Below are positions 24,692-32,339 of a stretch of DNA of 35,975 nucleotides, one piece after another. The notes below the pieces were generated by a model. It was not told where the DNA came from and searched no databases. It saw nothing but the letters and a program-made list of their open reading frames with translations. Origin of the DNA: PCC-7336 sp039817825 (GTDB lineage Bacteria > Cyanobacteriota > Cyanobacteriia > Thermostichales > PCC-7336). The position numbers and the translations under genes are program-made. The DNA lies in NCBI GenBank assembly GCA_039817825.1, contig JBCBVA010000026.1, positions 1 through 35,975 on the forward strand, given 5' to 3'. Numbering within the stretch: position 1 is the stretch's first letter; every line of letters starts with the position of its first letter.

Positions 24692-25501
24692 TTAGCTGTC
24701 TGTAGATAGCGCGGCCACAAACTCATCCAGCGTCGGGATGTATTGCCCCGGTGCAGCCAATAACAATGGCAAGTGACCTGCATTGGGAATGTCGAGAAAA
24801 AACTTTGGCACTGTCGCGGCTTCAAACAAGCGTTGGCCGTGCCTGAAGGGGATGACTGTATCCTGCCGCCCGTGAGCCACCAATAATGGACGCTTCAATT
24901 GCCGTACTCGGGCAAGATTGTTGAACGTCTCGAACGGTACTAACGGAATTCGCGTCACCACTCGAAATACCGTCGTAAATGTGCCTTCCACAATGACGCC
25001 ACCCAGCGATTCACGATTGGCTAGATAGAGCGTGGGGGCTCCCCCCAGAGAGAAACCGTGAGCAATAACCCGTTCTGATGGAATGCCCGCCGCCTCGGTG
25101 AGATATCGAAATGCGGCTGTCACGTCCTCGTACATGCGAGCTTCGCGGGGAGAACCATCGCTGGTACCGTAGCCACGATAATCGTAGGCTAAGACCGAGT
25201 AACCCAAGTCAAACCATTGGGTCATCACCTCACCGATTTGGCCGAGGTCGTCGGCATTGCCGTGGCTCATCAGCACTGTGTACTTGGCACTGGGGTTCTC
25301 GAGAAACATCGCGGAGATCTGCTCGCCGTTACCCACGTCTAGTTTGAGAATGTCGTCACTATCGGAGTAAGTGGGGGGTGGGGGCAAGAAGACCTGACGC
25401 TCACTCAGGAACCAGCCGTAACAGCAGAGTGTGAGATAGGCGATCGCTAGCAGTCTGACCACTCGAAAAACGCTCCATGTCCCTATCAATCGCCGCTTCA
25501 T
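24692..25501 (-). CDS. Membrane-anchored alpha/beta hydrolase (ABHD13/BEM46-like)
   Basis: From ATG 25499-25501 the protein has 269 residues, with a single N-terminal hydrophobic segment (about 13-31) that would anchor it in the membrane. The hydrolase fold shows MSHGNADDLG (oxyanion region), YDYRGYGTSDGSP, nucleophile Ser151 in GFSLGG, Asp214 in HGRQDTVIP and His243 in PNAGHLPL, which is a complete catalytic triad. It resembles the BEM46/ABHD13 group, often annotated as serine esterases. The substrate is unknown. A longer start at 25561 would run up to the repeat copy at 25569. Confidence 0.75.
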   Translation of the reverse strand: MKRRLIGTWSVFRVVRLLAIAYLTLCCYGWFLSERQVFLPPPPTYSDSDDILKLDVGNGEQISAMFLENPSAKYTVLMSHGNADDLGQIGEVMTQWFDLGYSVLAYDYRGYGTSDGSPREARMYEDVTAAFRYLTEAAGIPSERVIAHGFSLGGAPTLYLANRESLGGVIVEGTFTTVFRVVTRIPLVPFETFNNLARVRQLKRPLLVAHGRQDTVIPFRHGQRLFEAATVPKFFLDIPNAGHLPLLLAAPGQYIPTLDEFVAALSTDS

Positions 25502-25568
25502 GGATACCCGCACACTGTCCTTCTCCCGTCCATCGTTCCCGATGGGGAAGCGAACGGCCACTAGCGAC

Positions 25569-25666
25569 TGATGGCGTTTGCCATTTCAGTTGGGACAGAG
25601 GTGTCTATGCATAGTCAGGGATAGACATAGCTGAAATGTCCGCAGTGGTGTGGCCACTGCCATTGC
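25569..25666 (+). repeat. Intergenic miniature element, copy B (about 98 bp)
   Basis: This copy has the same blocks as copy A: GCGTTT, CCATTTCAGTTGGGACA, CATAGCTGAAATGTCCGC. Its hairpin is a perfect 7-bp stem, GCAGTGG (25642-25648) with CCACTGC (25654-25660). The outer ends are less well preserved than in other copies. Confidence 0.7.
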
Positions 25667-25797
25667 ACAATCCAGGTCGGATCGAGCTCCACAAACTGGA
25701 CATCTCAGAAGACCGAACAAAAACTGCAGCAGGATGCCTCCCACTGCAGTTTGATTACCAAATTCAGCACCGCGAGATCGGTGTGCTCTAACACTGT

Positions 25798-26901
25798 CTA
25801 GCGCACTAAATTCTCACTGCCGGAAATCAGTTTGGCGCTAACTACCTTGTCCTCAAGCGTAATGCTGCGCAGGTCGTCGACTCCTTTAGTCACGTAGCCG
25901 AACGTCGCGAAGTTACCATCGAGCAAGTTCAATCCGGCCGGGGTTAATTCCGGTTCGGCTAAGAAAATAAAGAACTGCGATGAGGCGCTATTGGGTTCAC
26001 CATCGTAGGTAGCCAACGCCAACGTCCCCTGAGCGTAAAAGGGGAGCATGGGTTCTTCACCGACGTAACCCGCTTGGTCGAATGTTGTTTCGTACAGCGG
26101 TAACTCGTCACCACGGGCGCGAATTTCAAGCGGAATCGTCCGCTTTTGACGAGTAGCGGGGTCGATATAGCCGTCGGCATCGCCGGGGGGATCGCCTAGC
26201 TGAACCAAGAAAAAGTCTTCAACGCGATCGAATCCCAGACCGCTGTAGAACCCGTTATCGACTAAATCGGCGATGTTGCCTGCAGACAGAGGGGCATTGT
26301 AGCCATCCAGCGTTAGGACAAACCGACCAGCCGTAGTGTTGAACTCGGCCTGGGCGCGACCGAGTAATCGAGGTAAGCCGTCATACTCACTCGGGATCTC
26401 GAAGGGAAATCCACTGACAAAGTCTGTCTCAAATGCGGTCAATCGCTCGATCGCCGCATCCACCTTCGGCTTAGCCAAAACGCGATCGTCCTCCTCCAAG
26501 ACCTGTTCCAGCTCGCCAATTGCCCCCTTTAGCGCGGCTAAATCTGCCACAGCTGCCGCTTGCTGCCCTTCGGGCACAGCCGCCAAAATGCGACTTTCCT
26601 GCCGTTCCAACCGCCGAACAGCCTTACTCGCATGACCTTGGGCACTCTTCAGGCTGCGGACGCGCCGGATATCTTCCTCCGCCTCCGAGAGTTGTTCGTC
26701 TACAAACCGGACATCCTTTTGCTCAAAGGGCAGGCCCATTCTCAGCAGCCGCTGGCCATCAGACACAACATTGCCTTGAGGAAGCGCTGCAGCCGGGAGG
26801 ACGTGGAGCCCCACAAGAGCAATGGCAATTGGCACAACCCAAACATGGCGACAGAACGTCTTGACCCAAGGAAATCGGGAACGAATTGAAAAGCGTGACA
26901 T
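25798..26901 (-). CDS. CYP38/TLP40-type cyclophilin (peptidyl-prolyl isomerase)
   Basis: From ATG 26899-26901 the protein has 367 residues with a signal peptide (hydrophobic 20-41, ending PAAALPQ). A long helical part follows, then a C-terminal cyclophilin-like domain (about 205-365; FNTTAGRFVLTLDGYNAPLSAGNIADLV, GLGFDRVEDFFLVQLGDPPGDADGY, ASSQFFIFLAEPELTPAG, LDGNFATFGYVTKG). This layout is that of plant CYP38/TLP40 and its cyanobacterial homologue, lumenal proteins needed for photosystem II assembly. Plant CYP38 has little isomerase activity, and key cyclophilin residues here are also changed, so a scaffold role is likely. It is divergent from dxr. Confidence 0.82.
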   Translation of the reverse strand: MSRFSIRSRFPWVKTFCRHVWVVPIAIALVGLHVLPAAALPQGNVVSDGQRLLRMGLPFEQKDVRFVDEQLSEAEEDIRRVRSLKSAQGHASKAVRRLERQESRILAAVPEGQQAAAVADLAALKGAIGELEQVLEEDDRVLAKPKVDAAIERLTAFETDFVSGFPFEIPSEYDGLPRLLGRAQAEFNTTAGRFVLTLDGYNAPLSAGNIADLVDNGFYSGLGFDRVEDFFLVQLGDPPGDADGYIDPATRQKRTIPLEIRARGDELPLYETTFDQAGYVGEEPMLPFYAQGTLALATYDGEPNSASSQFFIFLAEPELTPAGLNLLDGNFATFGYVTKGVDDLRSITLEDKVVSAKLISGSENLVR

Positions 26902-27181
26902 AACTAATTTGCTGGAGACTAGTGCTGACCCGAACGGCCCTCTATGCCCATCAGGGTAACTCGCTCTGTGACTCGGCAACACGTTTACGCTGGCGAAGGG
27001 ATGTCAGGCAAAGGGATCGCAAATGGGAATGATGACTGTCAACTCGACCGAACCCGCAGCGACACTCGGCGATCGCTAGCTCCCTCAGGAATCCATCGGC
27101 GAATCAATTCGAAAGAAAGCCTAAAGACTGGTGTAAATTGTGGGTGGTTTGACCTAACCGCAGTTACCCCCGCAACGTTCT

Positions 27182-28366
27182 ATGAAATCCATCACTCTGC
27201 TCGGCTCCACCGGCTCGATTGGCACCCAAACTCTGGATTTGGTCGCCCAAAACCCGGAGCGGTTTCGAGTAGTGGGATTGAGTGCCCATAACAATATCGA
27301 ATTGCTGGCCGCACAGGTGCGGCAGTTCAAGCCAGAGATTGTGGCAACGTCGAACCCCGACAAGCTGGGCGAACTCAGAACAGCGTTGACCGGATGCGAT
27401 CCGGCCCCTCGCATGGTTGCAGGCAGCGATGGGGTGTGTGAAGTTGCGGCTTACGGTGCGGCTGAACTGGTGGTCACCGGGATCGTGGGGTGTGCGGGGC
27501 TGCTGCCGACACTGGCGGCGATCGCCGCTGGTAAAGATATCGCGTTAGCGAACAAAGAAACCTTGGTAGCTGGTGGCCCTGTCGTACTGCCGGAAGTGAA
27601 AAAGCACGGCACCAAGCTGATTCCCGTTGACTCCGAGCACTCTGCCATCTTCCAATGCCTGCAAGGGGTGCCCGAAGGAGGGTTACGCCGCATTATCCTG
27701 ACGGCGTCGGGGGGGGCATTCAGAGACTTACCCACCGAAAAACTCGCGTCCGTTACGCTGGCCGACGCCCTCAAGCACCCCAATTGGGTCATGGGTCGCA
27801 AAATTACGATCGACTCTGCCACCCTCATGAATAAGGGATTGGAGGTCATCGAGGCCCACTGGCTATTTGGCGGGCTGGACTATGACAACATCGATATCGT
27901 GGTACATCCCCAGAGCATCATCCACTCGCTGATCGAGCTGCAAGATACCTCCATGATTGCCCAACTGGGATGGCCCGATATGCATCTCCCCATCCTCTAC
28001 GGCATTAGCTGGCCAGAGCGCATCTACACGGACTGGAAACCTCTCGATCTTGTGGAAGTGGCCAACCTAACGTTCAAGGCCCCCGACCATCGCAAATACC
28101 CCTGCATGCAATTGGCCTATGCCGCCGGTCGCACCGCCGGAACGATGCCCGCTGTTCTCAATGCGGCCAACGAGGCGGCAGTAGCATTATTCCTGGACGA
28201 GCAAATTGGCTATCTTGACATTGCTCGGTTATTGGAGGCCGTGTGCGAACATCACGACGCGATCGCTCAACCCAGTCTGGACGACATTTTGGCTGTTGAT
28301 GCTTGGGCACGGGTCGCCGTAGGAGAACAGGCCAAAACTCTCAATACAACGATGGTTGCTTGCTAA
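27182..28366 (+). CDS. dxr: 1-deoxy-D-xylulose 5-phosphate reductoisomerase
   Basis: Dxr (IspC) converts DXP to 2-C-methyl-D-erythritol 4-phosphate with NADPH, the committed step of the MEP route to carotenoids, phytol and quinone tails. The 394-residue protein has the NADPH motif LLGSTGSIGTQTLDL at the N terminus, LANKETLVAGG, PVDSEHSAIFQCLQG with the metal-binding Asp/Glu, TASGGAFRDLP, HPNWVMGRKITIDSATLMNKGLEVIEAHWLF and VVHPQSIIHSLIE. Length and order are standard. Confidence 0.96.
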   Translation: MKSITLLGSTGSIGTQTLDLVAQNPERFRVVGLSAHNNIELLAAQVRQFKPEIVATSNPDKLGELRTALTGCDPAPRMVAGSDGVCEVAAYGAAELVVTGIVGCAGLLPTLAAIAAGKDIALANKETLVAGGPVVLPEVKKHGTKLIPVDSEHSAIFQCLQGVPEGGLRRIILTASGGAFRDLPTEKLASVTLADALKHPNWVMGRKITIDSATLMNKGLEVIEAHWLFGGLDYDNIDIVVHPQSIIHSLIELQDTSMIAQLGWPDMHLPILYGISWPERIYTDWKPLDLVEVANLTFKAPDHRKYPCMQLAYAAGRTAGTMPAVLNAANEAAVALFLDEQIGYLDIARLLEAVCEHHDAIAQPSLDDILAVDAWARVAVGEQAKTLNTTMVAC

Positions 28367-28838
28367 AAACCTGCAAGTAAGAGAGAGAATTGTCTTTGTG
28401 CTTGATGCGGCGATCGGTATTCGGCAACCTGTTTGTTGACGAGCTGGCGTCTTGTTCTGCCTGATAGTGTTTGGCAAACTGCCAAGCAGACTGCTCGCTC
28501 ATCTCGTGTGTTGCCCGTGAGTATCACTCAGTTGTATGGCTATCCGCTGTATTGACACTAATCTTGCAGCCCTCCCAGCGACGCGATCGGTCTGCAAATT
28601 TGTGCTACTACTCCAGTTGCCCATCCTTCAAAACGGGCCCATGTTGTGGTCGGAGCACTGGACAAAGCGGGTCGCATTTTTCCTTTGAAGCCTTTCCCCG
28701 CATAGGTTTGCGGGATTATCAAAGAGAGAGTGCCCGATCGGGTTTGATAGGAATATTTACGTAGAGGTGCCACATCGAAACCGATCCCCTACAATGGTCG
28801 CAAAGGGGTTCTAAGTATATTTACGTTCTGGCACTAGC
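28367..28838. other. Non-coding stretch upstream of pedR
   Basis: No gene is supported. TATCAAA (28717-28723) and TTTGATA (28743-28749) form an inverted repeat around a CCCGATCGGG palindrome. ATATTTACGT occurs twice (28753-28762 and 28817-28826), the second copy about 12 bp before the pedR ATG. TACAAT at 28790-28795 is a possible -10 box without a good -35. Confidence 0.4.
28753..28826 (+). promoter_or_regulatory. Direct repeat ATATTTACGT flanking the presumed pedR promoter
   Basis: Exact 10-bp copies at 28753-28762 and 28817-28826 bracket the TACAAT box at 28790-28795. They could be regulator binding sites, perhaps for autoregulation. Confidence 0.3.
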
Positions 28839-29114
28839 ATGGAAACTTCCTATCGTTCTACTGACAATTTGTCGGATCGCGAGTTACAGGTAGTGGAGCT
28901 GATCGCGACAGGCTTAACCAACCAGGACATTGCCAAGCAGCTTGCCATCAGCAAGCGAACGGTAGACAACCACATCAGCAATATTCTTGAAAAGACCCGC
29001 ACTGCCAACCGTGTAGCCCTGGTTAGATGGGCTCTACAGTGGGGCAAAGTCTGCCTTGATGACGTCAACTGCTGCACGTTAGATACCAGCGAAGTTCATT
29101 CGCAGTCTGCGTAG
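28839..29114 (+). CDS. pedR: Small LuxR-type regulator, PedR-like
   Basis: The 91-residue protein is little more than a LuxR/FixJ-type HTH (residues 10-68; LSDRELQVVELIATGLTNQDIAKQLAISKRTVDNHISNIL), with no receiver domain, followed by LQWGKVCLDDVNCC. This matches Synechocystis PedR in size and layout. PedR responds to photosynthetic electron transport through thioredoxin acting on a conserved C-terminal cysteine (Cys80). Cys78 or Cys79 here is the likely equivalent. It is transcribed alone: a terminator lies 86 bp downstream. The identification rests on size, HTH and cysteine pattern. Confidence 0.75.
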   Translation: METSYRSTDNLSDRELQVVELIATGLTNQDIAKQLAISKRTVDNHISNILEKTRTANRVALVRWALQWGKVCLDDVNCCTLDTSEVHSQSA

Positions 29115-29199
29115 CAAGTGTGTTCCTCTGTTTCGTGGGATGTCTAACCGAATCCTTAACGAACACCAACAGCAATTTTATAGATATTTGTAAACATGG

Positions 29200-29227
29200 C
29201 TGCCAGCAAAACTTTGTTGGCAGTTTT
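29200..29227 (+). terminator. Rho-independent terminator of pedR
   Basis: The segment 29200-29223 folds into a hairpin: CTGCCAGCAA pairs with TTGTTGGCAG (one G-T pair) around a 4-nt loop, followed by TTTT at 29224-29227. Confidence 0.65.
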
Positions 29228-29254
29228 CATCTGTGAGCATCATTCTCCGATGGG

Positions 29255-29347
29255 TACAGTAGTGGCCACACTACTGTAGATATTTCAGCTATGTTCCCGT
29301 CTGACTGTGCCTAGAAACCTTTGTCCTAAGTAAAATAGCAAGCTATA
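29255..29347 (-). repeat. Intergenic miniature element, copy C (93 bp)
   Basis: Read on the minus strand it matches copies A and B (TTACTTAGGACA, then ACATAGCTGAAAT). It is bounded by TA on both sides. Its hairpin is the best of the family: TACAGTAGTG (29255-29264) pairs perfectly with CACTACTGTA (29269-29278). It lies 141 bp upstream of spt. Confidence 0.7.
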
Positions 29348-29488
29348 CAACGCCAACCAGATATCTGCTGCCCCACCCATTGCAACTCGCTCCACGATAG
29401 CCCGGTAGCCAGTTGCCACAACAGAACCGATCGAGCTCTGCATTTGCAACCTCTCATCAGAGATTAACCTAAAGCAATGTAACGGGAA

Positions 29489-30841
29489 ATGGCTGAGGCT
29501 TTTAGCGGGAAGAATAATGCTGCTAAGGCGACGAGGAGTTTGCTAGTGGATGTAGTCGAGCAGTACATGCAAGGACTCTACGAAGAGGGGCTCTATCCGG
29601 ACAAGTTTGTATGTCACGGAAAGCAAGGAAACTTGGTTGACATCGAAGAAGCTGCCACAGGCACGCGACATCAAGTCACCACGTTCTGCACCAATGACGT
29701 CCTTGGATTGGTGCAATCAGAAGACGTGCAAAAAGCAGCCATTGACGCAATTGTTCAGTACGGGACCTCCAACAGCTCCTGCTCGGTATTGAGCGGCAGA
29801 ATCGACCTACATCGCCAACTGGAGCGGGAAATCTCGGAATTTAAGCACTTGCCCCATACGCAGCTTTTTTTGAATGCCTGGATGGCACTGCAGGCCCTGA
29901 TGGACGGGTTTTGTCACTTGGCGGTGCCCGTGCCGGGATTCGAGCACAAGCGGGAGACGCTCATCCTGACAGACGTCCTCAACCACGGCTGCATTGTGTC
30001 AGCTGTCGTCAATGCCGGAAACCGGTCGGGAAAAATGTTTGGCTACAGTCCTACTGTGAGGGTTAAAGCCTATCGACACTGCGATATGAACGATTTGGCC
30101 AGGAAACTACGTCGCTACGCCAAACCGGACGATCGCATTGTGGTCATCTCCGATGCCGTCTTCTCAATGGATGGCGATATTGTGCCGCTGCCGGACATGC
30201 TGGATGTCATGGCTGACTATCCCGGTAGCGTGGTGGTGATGGACGAGGCTCATGCCAGCGGCGCAATTGGTGCCACTGGTGGCGGAATCTACGAACATTT
30301 CCATATTCATCCTCAACAGGCGATCGATCGCGGGTTGGTGCCCATCATCATGACGACATTTTCCAAGTTTGCGGCATCTGCTGGTGCTGCCATTAGCAGC
30401 CACTCCCGCGCCCTGATCGACCTTCTGGATGTATCGCCTACCTCTATTGGCACCATTTCCCTGCCGCCGCCCACGACGGCTGCAGCATTAGAGAGTATTC
30501 GTCAGGTGCGTCAGCATCCCGAACTGGTGGCAACCTTGCAAGACAACACCCGCTATTTGCGATCGCGCATTAGCGAGGCAGGATTTGAAGCAATTGGAGA
30601 AACCAATGTCATTCCTGTCCTCCTGCCAACCGACCTCAATCCTAAAGTGTTTGCCCAGCACATGCTCGATCGCTACCAGGTATGGGTGTCACCCATTTGG
30701 TTTATCGCCAAACCCCGCCTACGGATTACCGCCAACGCCTTACACGATCGCCCACAAATGGATCGATTAGTGGACGCAATGGTCAATACACGGGACTACC
30801 TCAAGGCAGAAGCCAAATCGCCCGTATCCGCGAGCGCATAA
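29489..30841 (+). CDS. spt: Alpha-oxoamine synthase, probable serine palmitoyltransferase
   Basis: The 450-residue protein is a PLP-dependent alpha-oxoamine synthase, the family that condenses an amino acid with an acyl thioester and releases CO2. Visible are NDVLGLVQSEDV (N-terminal substrate region), DVLNHGCI with His166 stacking on PLP, VFSMDGDIVPLPDM, VVMDEAHASGAIGATGGG with Asp252 and His255, and TTFSKFAASAGA with Lys293 as the Schiff-base lysine. The C terminus has PRLRITANALHD. Family members include BioF, KBL, ALAS and serine palmitoyltransferase (Spt). The next two genes match the acyltransferase and reductase of bacterial ceramide synthesis, so Spt, making 3-ketosphinganine from serine and an acyl thioester, is my preferred call. 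No acyl carrier protein gene is adjacent. Confidence 0.68.
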   Translation: MAEAFSGKNNAAKATRSLLVDVVEQYMQGLYEEGLYPDKFVCHGKQGNLVDIEEAATGTRHQVTTFCTNDVLGLVQSEDVQKAAIDAIVQYGTSNSSCSVLSGRIDLHRQLEREISEFKHLPHTQLFLNAWMALQALMDGFCHLAVPVPGFEHKRETLILTDVLNHGCIVSAVVNAGNRSGKMFGYSPTVRVKAYRHCDMNDLARKLRRYAKPDDRIVVISDAVFSMDGDIVPLPDMLDVMADYPGSVVVMDEAHASGAIGATGGGIYEHFHIHPQQAIDRGLVPIIMTTFSKFAASAGAAISSHSRALIDLLDVSPTSIGTISLPPPTTAAALESIRQVRQHPELVATLQDNTRYLRSRISEAGFEAIGETNVIPVLLPTDLNPKVFAQHMLDRYQVWVSPIWFIAKPRLRITANALHDRPQMDRLVDAMVNTRDYLKAEAKSPVSASA

Positions 30842-30931
30842 GACCCTTCGTTGCCCTTGAAGAGCCTCTTCTTCGCAACTCAAGACCCATCGGATTGAGG
30901 ACTCTGAGGATGACAGGCTAGTGACATTCCC

Positions 30932-31133
30932 CTATAGAGCAGTGAGTATATCACTGCAGACATTTCAGCTATGACGAGATCTGTCTTCACCTATAGCAAT
31001 CTGCTCTAAGGTCTGGGGCATGTAGACAGCTCAAAGCCTTTATTGATCGGGATAGGAGTGGAGAAAACTCTCCATAGCGGATTGCAGATCGCTATAGAGT
31101 TGAATGTCCTAACTGAAATGAAAAACGCTATAG
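30932..31133 (-). mobile_element. Miniature element copy D carrying a nested insertion (202 bp)
   Basis: The outer element runs from CTATAGAGCAGTGA (30932) to AAAAACGCTATAG (31133) with TA on each side (30933-30934 and 31131-31132). Its hairpin GCAGTGA (30939-30945) with TCACTGC (30951-30957) is perfect. In the middle lies a second element (30994-31094) of 101 bp with inverted ends TAGCAATCTGC and GCAGATCGCTA and flanking TA duplications (30992-30993 and 31095-31096). At the same point copy A reads CTAG, the expected empty site. No transposase gene is present. Confidence 0.72.
30994..31094. mobile_element. Inner 101-bp miniature element inside copy D
   Basis: Terminal inverted repeats of 11 bp (TAGCAATCTGC at the left; reverse complement of the right end TAGCGATCTGC) differ at one base. 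A TA dinucleotide is duplicated at the borders, the hallmark of IS630/Tc1-mariner-type insertion. It has no coding capacity. Confidence 0.65.
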
Positions 31134-31138
31134 ACACC

Positions 31139-31150
31139 GGAGGCGACATG
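31139..31150 (+). promoter_or_regulatory. Shine-Dalgarno GGAGG fixing the bcerS start
   Basis: GGAGG (31139-31143) lies four bases before ATG 31148-31150. The longer open frame from 31043 would translate repeat DNA, so the ATG at 31148 is preferred. Confidence 0.75.
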
Positions 31151-32281
31151 CAATCGGAAGCCTGCGACGTTCGGACAGTGGAGACAGATGGCGATTTAGC
31201 GGCATTTCTAGATGTGCCAGCCAGAGTGTATCAGGGCGATCCCCATTGGGTGTCGCCATTGCGTAGCGATGTCGCCAAACAGTTCCAGCCCAGCAACTCG
31301 TTTTTTCAGTACGGCCGCATGCAGCAGACGATCGCCGTCAATGCTGCGGGTATGGCAGTTGGACGAGTGGTAGCAGCAGTCAACGAGCGCCTAGTGGAGC
31401 GAGAGGGGCGATCGGTCGGGGTCGTGGGATTTTTCGAATGTACGGACAATCTTGAGATCGCCCGACAGTTACTGGACGAGGCATGTGCTTGGTTGAAGGA
31501 CCAAGGTATGGAATTGGCTCGCGGCCCCATCAACTTTTCCACCCACAACAGTTGTCTGTTCTTGGCCGATGGGTTTGACTCGCAACCCCACGTCATGATG
31601 CCCTACAACCCGGCTTATTACCCGACATTCTTCCGGCAGCTCGGGTGGGAAAACGTTAAGGAGGCTTATGCTTACCATCTCCCCCTCGATCGCCCCCTAG
31701 ACCGCATTTACGAGCGGGGCTATCGTGTCGCACTGAAAGCCGGGATTACCTTTCGTCCCTTGAATACCAAGGGGGACGGATTCCTCGCAGATTGTCGAGC
31801 CTTCTATCGATTATTCACGCGGGCATTTGTCAATAATTGGAGTTCCTCCGAACGCAGCGAAGCAGAGTTTCTCGAAGAAGCCCAATCGCTGCGCAGTTTA
31901 GTCGATCCGGATATTTTTTGGATTGCGGAAGATGACGGAGAGATGGTGGGACTGTTTCTGGCCCTACCGGATTACAACATTCCCCTGAAACAGGTTGGAG
32001 GTCGATTGAATGCGGTTGGCATTCTCAAGTTTCTCTGGTTTCGGCGGCAGATCGATCGCGCCCGCGTGCTGGCCATTGCCTCGCTGCCCGAGTACCGTCG
32101 CAAGATGGTACCTCTGGCTCTGATTCATCTGGGCATGACTGGTGCAACCCAAAAGCGCAGGCCCTATCGATCGGCGGAGCTGTCGTGGGTGTACGACGAT
32201 AATTGGCCCTCTCGCAAAGTGATAGAAGCGACCGGCGCACAGATTTACAAAACTTACTGCATGTTCGAAAAACCCTTGTGA
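31148..32281 (+). CDS. bcerS: GNAT-fold acyltransferase, probable bacterial ceramide synthase
   Basis: The 377-residue protein belongs to the large GNAT-like group with the order VYQGDPHWVSPLRSD (27-41), GRVVAAVNERL (72-82), GVVGFFECTDN (91-101), ARGPINFSTHNSC (124-136), GFDSQPHVMMPYNPAYY (142-158), SLPEYRRKMVPLALIHLG (312-329) and AELSWVYDDNWPSRKVIEATGAQIYKTY (343-370). Proteins of this type include bCerS of Caulobacter, which N-acylates 3-ketosphinganine to an oxidised ceramide. The family is broad and mostly uncharacterised, so the function rests on its position between an Spt-like and a CerR-like gene. Start supported by GGAGG at 31139. It precedes cerR by 58 bp. Confidence 0.62.
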   Translation: MQSEACDVRTVETDGDLAAFLDVPARVYQGDPHWVSPLRSDVAKQFQPSNSFFQYGRMQQTIAVNAAGMAVGRVVAAVNERLVEREGRSVGVVGFFECTDNLEIARQLLDEACAWLKDQGMELARGPINFSTHNSCLFLADGFDSQPHVMMPYNPAYYPTFFRQLGWENVKEAYAYHLPLDRPLDRIYERGYRVALKAGITFRPLNTKGDGFLADCRAFYRLFTRAFVNNWSSSERSEAEFLEEAQSLRSLVDPDIFWIAEDDGEMVGLFLALPDYNIPLKQVGGRLNAVGILKFLWFRRQIDRARVLAIASLPEYRRKMVPLALIHLGMTGATQKRRPYRSAELSWVYDDNWPSRKVIEATGAQIYKTYCMFEKPL

Positions 32282-32339
32282 TGGCGATTGCCAGTCAATC
32301 TGAGTCACAAATCATCCGACCAACTAAGAGCACAAGCCG

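Larger units (their letters stand above)
29115..29488. other. Region between pedR and spt
   Basis: It contains the pedR terminator (29200-29227) and the repeat copy C (29255-29347). The remaining 140 bp should hold the spt promoter, but I see no strong -35/-10 pair and no clear Shine-Dalgarno before the ATG. Confidence 0.5.
30842..31147. other. Gap between spt and bcerS filled mainly by a nested repeat
   Basis: Of 306 bp, about 200 bp are repeat copy D (30932-31133). The remainder contains a short GAAGAG/CTCTTC hairpin at about 30860 and the bcerS Shine-Dalgarno GGAGG (31139-31143). The repeat lies just upstream of that site, so it may have been inserted into an originally tighter operon. 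Confidence 0.5.

Noticed and set aside
29489..30841. Reading the synthase as BioF (biotin synthesis)
   Set aside because: No other biotin genes are nearby, and the two following genes fit ceramide synthesis better; BioF is not excluded by motifs alone.
31043..31147. An N-terminal extension of the acyltransferase gene
   Set aside because: The extra 35 codons read mainly through the repeat element, and a good Shine-Dalgarno fixes the ATG at 31148.
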